NCBI RefSeq assembly: GCF_001949145.1
Contig: NW_019091368.1
Span: forward strand, 1,134,138 to 1,198,137
Direction: 5' to 3'
Source: Acanthaster planci
Lineage: Eukaryota > Echinodermata > Asteroidea > Valvatida > Acanthasteridae
Length of the DNA: 64,000 nucleotides
Below the pieces are notes generated by a model. That model worked only from the letters and a program-made list of their open reading frames with translations, was not told the DNA's origin and made no database searches. Numbering within the stretch: the stretch's first letter is position 1; each line of letters opens with the position of its first letter. Both the position numbers and the translations under genes were made by a program. Of the stretch, positions 11,920 to 24,200 are shown one piece after another.

Positions 11920-12088
11920 CCAGAATTAGAGGCCATTACTGCGGTGGCACAGCACTCATGGATGCATGGAATGCGCATTACACGCCTCTTCAACCAGTTG
12001 GGTGTCATGATTTCCCAAATGCGCACGTGTCAAGCTGAAGAATATTCCTGTGAGTTTGGTTCCACCCTCAGTCATGGCTTCCAATGGG
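11920..12088. mobile_element. Inverted-repeat element (MITE family C, copy 1)
   Basis: The left end GAGGCCATTACTGCGGTGGC is mirrored at the right by GAAGCCATGACTGAGGGTGG on the opposite strand. The same end sequence (GAAGCCGTTACTGCGGTGGC) bounds a second copy at about 19743-19899, and the two interiors also align in part (GCATTACA, CCAACAGG/CCAGTTGG, GCGCA). This is a decayed non-autonomous element. Confidence 0.6.
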
Positions 12089-12788
12089 ATTAGTCTATAG
12101 AGACTTGACTGATCGTGGTTGATGTTGCCTAAGACATTTGGGAAAAATAATATTGGGTTTAGGGTTGTCAACAACTCTCATGATCACAGTTTTATGTCAG
12201 TGGCCTAACTGTGGAAGGGGTGTCCCCTCCAAGTAGAGGTCTGTTTCCCCCTCCCCTACCCATATAGAGTTTTGAAATGTGAATAGCCTATGTACAGCCA
12301 CAGTTCATTGGCTTTTGGTGCCCCCCCCAAAAAATGTGTATACCCTTTGTGTCCCCCAAATTCTGGCACTAGTACCGTTACTGTACCCGTTGTGTATCTA
12401 TCAAGGAAGGGTGCGGATAAAATCAAAATCCTATTTCCAACCTGTACGAAGGTACAAACTTTTGTACTCTCTTTAAAGTTTCAGTACACTGTGTACCTCT
12501 TTTCATCCTTAGGTTGCGTACATGTACCTCTCTTGTGCATGACCTATCAACTGTATCAAATGTGAATAAGTTTTGTAAAGTACAGTGGTATCTTTGTGAA
12601 AAGAGATGGCACATTAGAATATAACCATATCTGAAGTATGCTTTTTATTTGTAACTTAAGTTTTCTTCTTTTTTCAAGGCATTACTTACTCCTCACCCTT
12701 ATGTTTTGAAAGACATCGAGTGTAAGCATGCAAGACTAAGTATTAACCAGTGGGGAAACAATATGTTAACACAGAAATTGTATACCCA

Positions 12789-12952
12789 GCAAGATATGGG
12801 ACAGAGGGGTACCCCCCTACATGTCCCATCTTTATATACACCCTAGAGTATTGTTGTCTAACACATCCCCCCATAAAGAATTCCTGAGATTCCGATCAAC
12901 AATGACCAACACAAAGTTGGGGGGGGGGGCTGCTCTCCGTCCCATATCTTGC
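12789..12952. repeat. Inverted repeat with perfect 14-bp arms
   Basis: GCAAGATATGGGAC at 12789-12802 is repeated exactly in inverse at 12939-12952. The 136-bp spacer contains G- and C-runs and no frame of note. It may be a single-copy MITE. I saw no second copy. Confidence 0.6.
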
Positions 12953-13584
12953 TTCATATGATAAATTGACGACAGTAAGATTTCAATCAGCAACCTCAGG
13001 AACACAATACCATTGTCGCAGCCCCACTGTAGTGGCATCCTATGATCCTAATTTGTTGGTGTCTTTGTAAGGTGCTAGTTAGAAGCCATGTAACAAGCAC
13101 GTGTGAAGACAATGTGTTATTTCATATGATTCACCTACATATACAGGTTTTAATAGGTGGGCTGACAAAATGGTATAGTTTGTTTTTTGTTGAGAGTCAG
13201 CCCTCTACATTGGAGCAAATGTTTATCTTTGCATTGAATATGTCCAAAATGTTTAAAGAAACAGACGAAAAATCACACAAAGATGCGTAACTTGCTGTTA
13301 TTTATCATCATATAATCTTATTAATGTCAATATTTTTATTGAATCTACATAGCTTCACATTTTTAACAGTTTTACAACTGGTAAAACAGCAACATTAATT
13401 TATGGATTTGTGTTGAAATTCCAGACATGAATGATTTCAAGACTTAAACACGGATTTGCCAAGTGTAGCAGATTTATTTATTAAAATATTTTCGCCAAGT
13501 ATATCCGTGACCCAAGTCATTCTGTTGTGTCCTTTCTGTAATGATTTACCAACCTGTACTGTCTTACTTTATCTGCTCGGAGAA

Positions 13585-13770
13585 AGACCAACAGAAGGTG
13601 CAATTTTCCTTGTTGTGGGGGCTCCTTTGGTAGGAAACGCACTCTGCTGGTTCAAAAGGGACTATGAAATTCATGTTTACGGTTAGTCTCCACAAACAAA
13701 ATTAATACTATCCATCAACATGGTTCTTTTGCACTGATGGACGGGGGTGCGCTTCTGTTCAAGGCGGATA
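13585..13770 (+). repeat. Dispersed repeat, copy 1 (partner at 22550)
   Basis: This stretch aligns along about 180 bp with 22550-22735: shared blocks include GCAATTTTCCT, GGCTCCTTTGG, GACTATGAAAT and CCATCAA. Both copies can be read as GAIFL-x3-APLVG-x-A-x2-WF-x2-DYE, but this copy reaches a stop right after. It is more likely a non-coding repeat than a gene fragment. Confidence 0.6.
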
Positions 13771-14518
13771 ATCTGAGCATGGACCTTCGTAATTAAGTAC
13801 ATGTACTGTTAAAACCTGTTTATCAAAGACAACCATGTTTTTCCTTTTTGGTAATTCAATAAAAGTTGGCTAAATCTTAACAAAGATCATGTGCTTTTCT
13901 ACATTGACAATTCATTTCTCTCCACGCCACTGTCCCTTTTTTTTTTTACTTTCAAAAGCACGCATACTCAATTCAAATAGCACATAAACACACAAACCAG
14001 CCAACTGACTAACAAACCAACGCAGCTGATTTAGGTATTTGGTACTTAAACATCTTTAATGAGCCACTTACTCTGCAAATATGTACAAAACTGTGAATGA
14101 TACCAGCCAAAAAAGGTGAATTAAATAACTATTTTGAACATTCATGTGCATTGTCTCTTTCTGTAACAAAAAAAAAAAGAGTTGCATCTACGCAATGACA
14201 GAATACGTAGGGAGACAAAAAATGTACAGTGAAGCAGCTGAGTAAGTATGTTTGTACAGGAGTGAACGTGGTACACTTCGTTGAAATATCGCAAACACAC
14301 AAAAATGTGTGAATCTGAGCGGTTAAGTTGCTATGGTACAAAGACTGCTTCATATCTTACAATGAAAATACAAAAAAAACCCAAAAAGATGTGTTCATAG
14401 TACATGCACATGTATAAATAAATGCGTCAGAAGTAATGGTGCAACTTTGAGCAATTTTAAGTACTTTTTAAACAAAGCCTTTAAAAATCATATGTAAGTC
14501 GTCTTTTTGAAATTCTTT

Positions 14519-14559
14519 TTTAGTATTTTTATCTAGTTTAGTATTTTTATCTAGTTTAG
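14519..14559. repeat. Tandem repeat, 18 bp x 2.3
   Basis: TTTAGTATTTTTATCTAG occurs twice without change and then continues for five bases. It is a minor local duplication. Confidence 0.85.
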
Positions 14560-15319
14560 CAAAAAAAGTTACAGATAGGTTTGTACCAAAGAGGAAAACA
14601 AATTTCAAAGCCCTTTCTTCCTGTGAATTACATCTTTCAAATTTTCTTTTCACACTTTTGACAGTTGCTTTAAAACCCCAAAACATACATACATATATCT
14701 TTGGCATTCACCACCGGATGAAAGTCTTACCAAGCTGGCAACTACTTTCTCCTTCCTTTGCCCTACGTCTTAAAGCATTGCAAAAATATTGAGAATTATG
14801 GACAGCTCTTGACACTTCGAAAGGCTGAATACAGAGTTTGTGTGCTTACCGGCTCTAACTACAAACCCATTAGCTGTGCTTAAGATGCTACCAACATTAC
14901 TTTCAAGTGTCAACTTTGCTTAACGTTTTAACTCCTACTTGGACAATTTGAAGGCTTATGAAGATAAGGCACAATACACGTACATGCCTATCTTCAATAA
15001 CAGCAACTCCACACTTCAAGTAAGCAGTGCCAATGTTTAGGAGTCCTTCAAGTACAAGGCCTATTACTGTAATCTGGGGCATTGGCAAAAGCCATGGGTG
15101 GGGATAAAAATCCCAATTTGAAACCTATTGAGCATTAATAAATTGAGGACTCCACAACGCTGTGTCAGAAGTCATAAGTATCACCAGTAAAGATACACAG
15201 CTCTCTTTAGGACAGAGCGATTCACCAACTGACAAACGACCATTTTCTTTTATTGTTCTAACCTTAAAAAAAATGTCCTGGTCCTTGTCCCTCTCCAACC
15301 CTCAATGCCCATGCCCAAA

Positions 15320-15525
15320 GCTCTGGCTCACGAAATCCCTTAGCCGGTGCTACGATCAACTCCATCACCAGCCCATGACAAGTTCATCCCATGTGCCAAG
15401 CCAGAGTCACCAGCTCTAGATGAGCTGTGACAAAAAGCACTCCGGTGTCTGTGTTCACCCAGTTGCTTATGACTGGTCCCGTGACAGGACTTGCGACTGG
15501 AGTTGTGATGGACTCAAATCCCAAG
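15320..15525 (-). mobile_element. Decayed decamer-rich inverted-repeat element
   Basis: On the minus strand, 15465-15515 carries repeated TCACAAGTCC-like decamers (CGCAAGTCC, TCACGGGACC, TCATAAGC), as in the elements at about 6963, 24403 and 41516. The partner arm at the left (TCACGAAATCCC, CATCACCAGCCC, TGACAAGTTC) is weak. Boundaries are approximate. Confidence 0.4.
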
Positions 15526-18246
15526 CTGCTATTGGCCAATAGCCGTGATAGACATGCATGTTAATTTCATCCACAACCACAGGACTTAGGCACTCTTACA
15601 CTGTCAGATAAAGGAGTTCATTGAATTGTTGCTAATAACTTGTCATGTGTGATATGGTTCCTGAACTGTTACTGCATCTTATTTTTTGAGATAGATGTTC
15701 AAAAGAACTGCTTTTCAAATAGACAGAGCAATTTAGTCAGACATGAAATTCTCATTCCAAAGGTTTCACATACTAACAAGACCCATCCAATGTCAAATAA
15801 TTAAAATGTAACAAATCATAAGATTACTGACAACCTACAAATACAAATGACAGCACATACAGACAGCGAGCCATAACTATTGCACACACTAATCGCTGAC
15901 AATGACATACAACACTATAGCAAATATTATCCATCTCCAATTAACAGGCCCTTTGGAAACTCAATTTGAATAGCTTAACAATTTTTCAAAAACTGAATAC
16001 TGACTTAATTCCAAGGTCTGGCTGATACCAGAAGAATATTTCTGGTTATGGAAGAATACTTACAATCTACGGCACAGTATGGCCCCCCCCCCAATAAAAA
16101 TCCTTGCCATCTGATTTCCTGAGTGCAGCTGGATTAATTAACTGATTCAAACTGGCAGTTGTCCAGTTGTGAATCCGTTAATTTTTGACATGATATTCCA
16201 AGCTCATTTAAACTTGTGGCAGCATTTTATCTCTTTCCTTATGTTGGCACAATCAGCATTACTTACAAAAAATAAGTTCTTATTATTTCGTAGAATTGTG
16301 AACAATGGAGCTTGATCGCTTGTCATTTTGCCATATAGAAACTTGTGCCACTGGAAGCTGCAGTGCAAACGATCCGGAGGTGTTCATTCTTTGTTTCTAT
16401 TGCACGTGCTGCATTGGTACAAATAATTCAAGACCATGTGGTCAGCCATCCACAAATCAGATGACAGGGATTTATGCAGGTGTCGTATAAAATTGGATGT
16501 TAACTGTACCACCATCTAGTTTCACCTTTGGCTGGTTTCCTCTACTTTTCACTTTTGAAACATAAAATCCTTTTTTGCAAGGCAGACCTCAAATTATACT
16601 AGAACCTCCATGCATTTTTGTAAAACATCGACTCTTTAAAAGATTAACTTTACTCTAAGACCAGCCGACATGTGGGACACTTGTGCAAGACTCAAGAAAT
16701 ATACATATTGGATAAAAAATATATGATATACCCGTTGTCCAATGCTGAATATTGGAGGCAAACATGAAGAGGTTCACACGGGGAAAAAAAGTGTCTGAAA
16801 AAATCTGGGTTTAGTTTGACAACTCATTGCATTGACGACTACACTGCCATAATGTTGATTAACCGGCGGGTCTCAGTGTCCAGATTTTTACTTTCATCAT
16901 CATTCAACAGGATTTCAATCAATGCAGTTATTCTTGCCCCCACCCCCAAGCTAAACCCCCAGAGCTGTTCCTCTATTGTTGGGAATAGTTCACGGTTATA
17001 TTAAAGCACAGACACTACTTACAGTATATCCATATCTTGATATGGGCTTTGCTCCTTTGTTAAAACTCTTGAAGTGATGCGCTCTTACAGACAAGCAAAC
17101 TTGGCGAAACATCTCATGTGCCACGATATCTACTGCTCACAGAAACCTACTAAGTTTATGTGTGCATGTACTCTGCATGACAGGCAAGCATGCTCTTAGG
17201 TAAAAAGGGGCAGAGTTTTGTCAGTGATCGAACACAGTTGGAAGATCTTTCTTCACTGAATTCTTACTGCTTCAAGACAAAACTCTTGGCATTATCGTGC
17301 AAACGTATATTAAAAGGACACTTACTGTTCATTTATCATTAACTAGTATTTGCTTTTGAAGTAGAATGTTGAGCAGCATTATGGCATTTGCATTGGCCGT
17401 GGTTTGGGGACTTTTTAAGGCACTCCAAATACCGGTAATGTGTTTTTAGTGGCACTTTTAAGAAGTCGTGTAGAGAAATATGTGGGTCTGTTCGATATTA
17501 AACCATCACAGATTTCTGTAAGTGTTTCCCTTCAGGGGAACCTCCAGGGCCACAGTGTTTAGATTTTCAGACTTCTGGTTTTACTCAATGATAACATTTT
17601 TACTACTTGTACAGTACACTCTTCACAACATTCTGATTCCAGGTTCCACCAGTAGGTCTGTGAAAACGGACAAAGGCAATCAATTTTTGCAGCACAGGAA
17701 TCTATTTTTGAAAGGTTTCTCGAAGGAGATAAGGCACAGAGCTTTCCACTCATACTTCACTATCAGTCTACAGACATCCAGCACTCAATGCAGAAATCTC
17801 CGTGGGAGTGACAGAACTCAGGTCGCGGTAAGCAGGGCACTTCCCTTATCCACATTACTCAATACCAATAGTTACAAGCATGCTAGAAGCAAAGAGCTCG
17901 ATGACTCAATGCACAGTTGGCGAGCGAGAAGGTGGAGACCGGCTGGGTCCTTCTCCACACGTTTTTTCAGCTACTCACTGCTGAGCAGGACTCACTCCAG
18001 AATGAACTCATAACCGGCCTCCATACTTACTCCCGTCTGTGAAACAGATATCTCAAATGACGAGCCACCCTAGAGGTAGTCCATCGAACAACGACCTAAC
18101 AACACCGAAAACACTTTGGCAAGCCGTGAGTCTGACCAGTTCTCACACTGTATCCAGTGGTCTTGTCTGTGCTGCTTCCTGGTTGATAGCAATGCGTAGC
18201 TCAGTGTTCTACCACAGCACGGTCTCAAATGCTGACAGAGTGATCC

Positions 18247-18274
18247 TCATGTCTTGCTGGCTGTGGTCTTCTTT
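18247..18274 (-). CDS. PPP4R4: PPP4R4 terminal exon w, residues 845-853 and stop
   Basis: A pyrimidine-rich acceptor (CTCCCTTCATCCATTTGCAG) leads into codons for IKKTTASKT and TGA. The short basic end resembles the Lys/Ser-rich end of the vertebrate protein. A competing acceptor 36 bases upstream (a T-run then CAG, exon start 18310) would give a different tail ending in TAG at 18209-18211, so the last exon is the least certain part of the model. Confidence 0.55.
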
Positions 18275-21200
18275 CTGCAAATGGATGAAGGGAGAAAAAC
18301 CTTCATTCCTGAAAAAAAACACTTTCTTCGTAATGTAGAAAGCTCTGGACGGCGAAGGGAAAGAGGTTTGGGAAAAAATTCTTTCAGGGAGGAAGGAGGG
18401 TATTTGTGACTTCCAGATCAATGTGCTTGACAGAATCCCATCCAAATGTGAATCTGAATTCAGACGAGAAGTCCGCCGCTCATTAACAGCACGGGGATAC
18501 TGTAAATGTTTCATTAATTAAACACGTTCTCTCAACTCGCAGCAAAATGTGGGATGCCAAAATTTCCTTACTGTGCAAAACCTTCCAGAAGTCCTGCTGG
18601 TAAAAAGGTTGCTTCAGACTAGATCTCACAAAATGACTGAGAAAAGGCCAGTTTGGATGCGGGTAAATATCTCAGTGTAACAACTTGAGGCGATGACGAA
18701 AGAATAGACTTACATCCTAGTTGTCGAATTTGTTGTGGCTACACTACTGGCTGAAGACTGGCGTACACGTGGACTGGTGACTGATGTACCTGAACTCTTT
18801 CTGGATTCACCTAGAAATCAAAACATGCAGAAACAATCAAGTCCTGACCACACTATTGACTAACGTGCACCAAATAGTCACAGGCACCTTCTGTGGTCAC
18901 CGCACCTGGCCCTTTTCTCCATATTCCAGGCACTCAATTCACACAGTAAATCTTGACTGGCAAACAATACCTACCATGTGTTCCACTTGTACTGGACGTT
19001 CTCTTTATAGATGAGGTACTTCCACTGCTGGATGGGCCATCAACGGCGGTGGTTGCATTCTGCTCTGACCCTTTCCGTGACCTGGTGACGTTCAGGAGAT
19101 GAGACAATTTTAACTGGATGGGACTGATGAGACAGGTGTCGCCAAATCAATCAAGAATTCTAATTACCCTCTGATCAGCTTATATATACATCCACAGATC
19201 TGTGCACCAAATTGCACATGGAGTGAACTAAATGGCAACACAAGTGCGGTGCGTAAGACCATGAGGCTATATGTCAGTTATTAAAACAACCCAGGAGGGA
19301 TGGACGAGAGCTTGGTCTCAATCAGGAGTCTACGGAACTGGTGTCTGTGTTCATCACAAGTACCTACTGTCAGGAGTCAAAAATAGGCACAGTGGAAATG
19401 TACATCTTGTGAACTTGAAGAGATAAGAGGTCGTTTCTTCTCATGATACGTATTGAGTGAGGAGTTCATGGTCACCTGAAGAGTGAAAACATCACCAACG
19501 GCAACATCGTTCAAACTTTTAGGCCAGTTCGTTGGACGCTCTCCTTGGCTCCCTCCATAAGCAATGAAGAAACAAGTTGGGCTAACACTTCAATGTTATT
19601 GCCAGTATTTATTTCATTTATTCTTCCTTTACACGGAGTGGTTCATTCAGTCCTTTTCACAGAACTATCTCCCATGGGTCCCAGTAGGGGTATAATGTGT
19701 GTGACACGTACCAGAAGACCCTACAGAGTAATTCCAAGGAAACACCGTAACTACGGTGGCACCGTATTACTGTGCGCATGCTTGGACTTGATGCGCGAGT
19801 GCACATCACAACAACCTGTTGGTCAAATAGACATGTAATGCCCACCTACTACCTGTCAATGACCATGGAGCCACCGCAGTAACGGCTTCTAATTCTGGTA
19901 GCTGGATTACACGACACAAGTTCGTGTCAGATGGTGTAAAACTGTGCTGCAAGCCAATGAGCAAGTGCGCGAATGCCGAGTGTCGATTCCACAAGATAAG
20001 GGGCTATTGTGTAACATGGCATTTTCTCTCAATCACTGACCGAGTCCACAGACTTGGAAAAAACACCAATGGATAAGTTGCCTGGGTCCCAACATGAAGT
20101 GAGTAGAACAAGAAGGGATAAATGGGATGGTAGGTGACAAGGAAAACTTTAATGCCTTTCAAAAGATTGCCAATTGTTGGAGATCCTGTCAATGCACTGT
20201 TTCTTATCCTGATAGTTATGTACAAAATATTAACACTGCTAGAACCCGTAATGACAATTCTAGCAATTTTGCTGGACCAAAGCGAAGTAACTATTAGCCT
20301 TTAAATGGATTGTAACAAAGGCCTCAGACAATGACAACACTTCGGTTTTTAATTCCCTGAATCCTTCCAGATTCATCCAAATCCACCAGGTTTGGCAGGA
20401 TTGGTGAAGGTGAAACCTGGCCCACAATTATTTTGCAGTGCATTTACTGCCCATTGAACCAGTGTGCCATTGGGTTCCTACAAATTGGAGGATTTTGGAG
20501 GAGCCCGGAAGGTTCCCAGTAAACTGCCCAAGGGTTAGCATTAACGCACAAAATACCGACAACCAACAATCACCTGTTGACTGACCACCAGGTCCATACA
20601 GTTGCTTACAAAACGGTAACAAAGAATACGTTCATTAACAACGAACACGTTAACTAACATGCTTGTGCAGCATTGCATGGCATGTTACAATGCTGTGCCT
20701 CAGGACACGCTTATCTGTTACATCAGTGAAGCTATGTTAAGGTGAGGGTTTAGAAGTCCAACCAAACATTTCAGACTTCACAGGGGTTAACCACTGCTGT
20801 AAAAAGTCAGTCTCTGGCCAACCACAAGTCTTGGCACTGTCTGTTCCCTGTAGCTTTGGACCTGACTTGCATGTATAACATGAATTGCATCTGACCAGTT
20901 ACTGACATGGACTATGTCTGAATTACATGGCAACGGCTTGAAATTACACAGGGGTCTATGGTAGTGGCCACAGCCAGTTTCCATAGAGTCGTGTGTAATA
21001 TCAAGCCACAGCCAAGTGATTCGGACGTGGCCTTAGATTAGAATTCTGGATTCAATCCCAACTCCTTTCAGTCTTGTACCCTGACTATCTCAGGAAATCT
21101 CTTACCTTTTTAATATCCAGCAACTACAAATAGGTGTTGGATCCTTTTCCAATACATGAGCCAGAAAGGGTTAAATTTTGGAAATGTTTGGTTAGACTTA

Positions 21201-24200
21201 TTTATCCCTCATGGCCAGAAAAGCTGAAAAGTGCTATGTGCATAAAAGCGGCCAAAAAGCTGGCACAAAAGTTTAGGCAAGCAGCTGAAGAAGCAGAGCA
21301 AAATTGTTGTTCGGGCAAAACGAACAAAGCAACGGAATAAACATTCCGCCAGTTGTTTGCTTCCAAGCAGTGAAACTGGCCATTATGGAATAAGCAGGGC
21401 GTTGAGTGGACAAAGCACCATGGTGACAGTGAAAGGAAATGAACACACAACCTGGAAGGGGTCGTCTTGACATGCGAAGACAGGCAGATTAGGCCATCAG
21501 AGCCTGCTCTACGTCGACTGTGGGTCAAAAACAAACAGATCACGTACCGAGGTAGGATGTAGGGGGGTAAACTGATTCAGACAACACACGGGTACAGAAC
21601 TTGTTTTTTCATGACTTTTCTAAAGGGCTGTTCGTCCTCTGAGAGAGAACAGTTGAACCACATGCAGCATTCACAAATGTGATACAGAGACGATTGGATT
21701 CAGGGCGGTTCGTACATGGACATGCAGGAAACCATCTCTGACACATTCATGCTTTTTAACTTGCCTTCTCTTTATCTACCATGCTTGAATTAAATTACAT
21801 GCACAAACTTTCTTAATTTTCCTTTTGTTATTTATTTATTTATTTATTTTGGCAGCTGAAATCTATCAAGAAATGAATACATCTACGGTCTTTTTTGTGG
21901 TTACTCAATTACAACAGATCTGTAATCACGCTGCCATCGCGTCACCAAAACTCCATCATATGTCACCCAGTACTGAGTCGAATCACAAACCGCTCAAATG
22001 AACTGTAACCACACATGCACCTCTTTCAATCTTTCAGCATTCTTGATCCACCGCTTGTCACCTAACCTGTGACCCGACTTNNNNNNNNNNNNNNNNNNNN
22101 NNNNNNNNNNNNNNNNNNNNNNNNNNNNNNNNNNNNNNNNNNNNNNNNNNNNNNNNNNNNNNNNNNNNNNNNNNNNNNNNNNNNNNNNNNNNNNNNNNNN
22201 NNNNNNNNNNNNNNNNNNNNNNNNNNNNNNNNNNNNNNNNNNNNNNNNNNNNNNNNNNNNNNNNNNNNNNNNNNNNNNNNNNNNNNNNNNNNNNNNNNNN
22301 NNNNNNNNNNNNNNNNNNNNNNNNNNNNNNNNNNNNNNNNNNNNNNNNNNNNNNNNNNNNNNNNNNNNNNNNNNNNNNNNNNNNNNNNNNNNNNNNNNNN
22401 NNNNNNNNNNNNNNNNNNNNNNNNNNNNNNNNNNNNNNNNNNNNNNNNNNNNNNNNNNNNNNNNNNNNNNNNNNNNNNNNNNNNNNNNNNNNNNNNNNNN
22501 NNNNNNNNNNNNNNNNNNNNNNNNNNATGCCCTTGGTAATGAGCTCCAAGTGGCACCAAGAGAGGGCGCAATTTTCCTAGCAACAGAGGCTCCTTTGGTG
22601 GGAACTGCTCGTCGTTGGTTTACAAATGACTATGAAATGCAAGCACCGCAGTCGCATCTCTACCGACAAAATGAACACTCCCCATCAATACGGTTTTTTC
22701 CAACCGATGAGGGGTGCTTATACTCAAGGTAAATAAAGCCTCGAAAATGTGTTTTCCTTTTTGTATTTTGTATTTTTTTTGGGGGGGATGGGTTTTTTGG
22801 GGGGCGTAAACATGATGAAGCTTGACTATTTGCCGTGGGATGTAGTTACTTACTTGGAAGTGGGCTTGTTGTTGTTGGGCTCTGGTACTGGTGATTTCTT
22901 CCCAGCCTTGACTGACGGTGTGGTCACCTTGGATGCACTGCTGGCAGTGGGGGCTGCAAAGGTGGCATTCTCCAGTGACTTCTTGCCTGGCGCTTTGCCC
23001 ATTTTTGTCCCTGTTATCAAAAAAAGGCGATTGTGAAGTATTCGAGGAGTGCCACGCATTTGTGTACCATATCAGTTAAACTTACGAAGCGCCTTTTCTC
23101 CTGGCTTTAACACAGCGTATGAATTCTCTTCAGTTGGATATCACAAATGCACCTTACCATGTTTTCTTTCCTATGTACTATGAGCTGCTTACTTCACCCA
23201 ATCAAATAAACTACAGACATTTCTTTCAGAGTGAAAACAGTAAGCTGACACTGTGACATTGGATTCAAAGGTGCATACTGTGAGCGTTATGCAGATAAAG
23301 CAAACTCGATCATGCTTTGTAACCAGAGAGAATTCAGCCTGACAGCACTGTAACATACATGTAGTTGACACCTTACACAAACGTACATCAATAAATGAAA
23401 AGTAATCAAAAACTGGTTTAGACTGCTCCAGGACCTGTCAAATAATTTTGGCCAATTCAAAATTGTTTCTGTAACTTGGAAGCTGGGCTTGGTGAATTTT
23501 GCCTTCTCAGAAAAAATGATCCTTGCTACTGGACAATTTAATTTGTCCTTTTATTTGGCATTATCGAAAAAATTTCAATAGAACTTTCTATTCGTAAAAA
23601 GTGAAATTCACCTCTGTTGGTGGACTGCACCGACGTGTTGCTGGAGGATGCAGGAGGCGGCCTTTTACCGGTTGCACTTCCAGTCTTGGCTGGTTTTGTA
23701 ACTAAGAGGGAAAACGGACATAACAAATCTTGAAAGAGACTGCTTCTAAGATCGGCCTGTCTGGTCACACCAACACGAATGTCACGTCATCGTGCACTGC
23801 AAGTCAGATGGTGCAGAGAAGAGCAGGATTTTTCTTTTCTGGATTCTTTCTGGTAACAATGTCGATATAAAAACCTTTCAGGTTTGTTGCCAAAAAGAAG
23901 TCTACACTATGTCACAACCTACAAATGGAGGGGCCTCCCTGCTTCGTCATTATAACTGTCATTTGAATTTAAGACATTGCACAGCAGGGAGCAGATGTTG
24001 GAGACTTTACGTAACTAACAGTCCCATTACCGTATGGATTGTCTGACACACTGCAAGCCTGACAAGCAAAAGTAGAGTGCATGTAGTTCTTTCCAGCACT
24101 ACCTTTCACCCCCACTGCACAATGACAATTACACAAAATATCACTGCATTAGGCAAAGCTTAGGGTTTTTCAAAGCCACTGCCATCAGTCAGGTTGGTGC

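Larger units (their letters stand above)
10693..18246. other. Convergent intergenic / 3' UTR region
   Basis: Both genes end into this 7.5 kb stretch. It holds the 3' UTRs and short repeats: inverted-repeat elements at 11920-12088 and 12789-12952, a dispersed repeat at 13585-13770, a two-copy tandem at 14519-14559 and a decayed decamer-rich element at about 15320-15525. No further zinc finger or other protein motif is visible in either direction. Several AATAAA/TTTATT hexamers occur, and I cannot assign either gene's poly(A) site. Confidence 0.55.

Noticed and set aside
12679-12846. Exon-like plus-strand segment after a T-rich acceptor
   Set aside because: It stays open for 55 codons to a TAG but has no finger motif, no similarity I know, and half of it lies in an inverted repeat.
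16305-16490. Cysteine-rich plus-strand frame as a last zinc-finger exon
   Set aside because: Cysteines do not follow a C2H2 spacing and no acceptor joins it to the zinc-finger gene.
17522-18013. 163-codon plus-strand open frame downstream of the PPP4R4 stop
   Set aside because: No domain, no clear start context, and it lies antisense to the probable PPP4R4 3' UTR.
10693-18246. Poly(A) sites for the two genes
   Set aside because: Several AATAAA-type hexamers occur but none can be tied to a gene end without transcript data.
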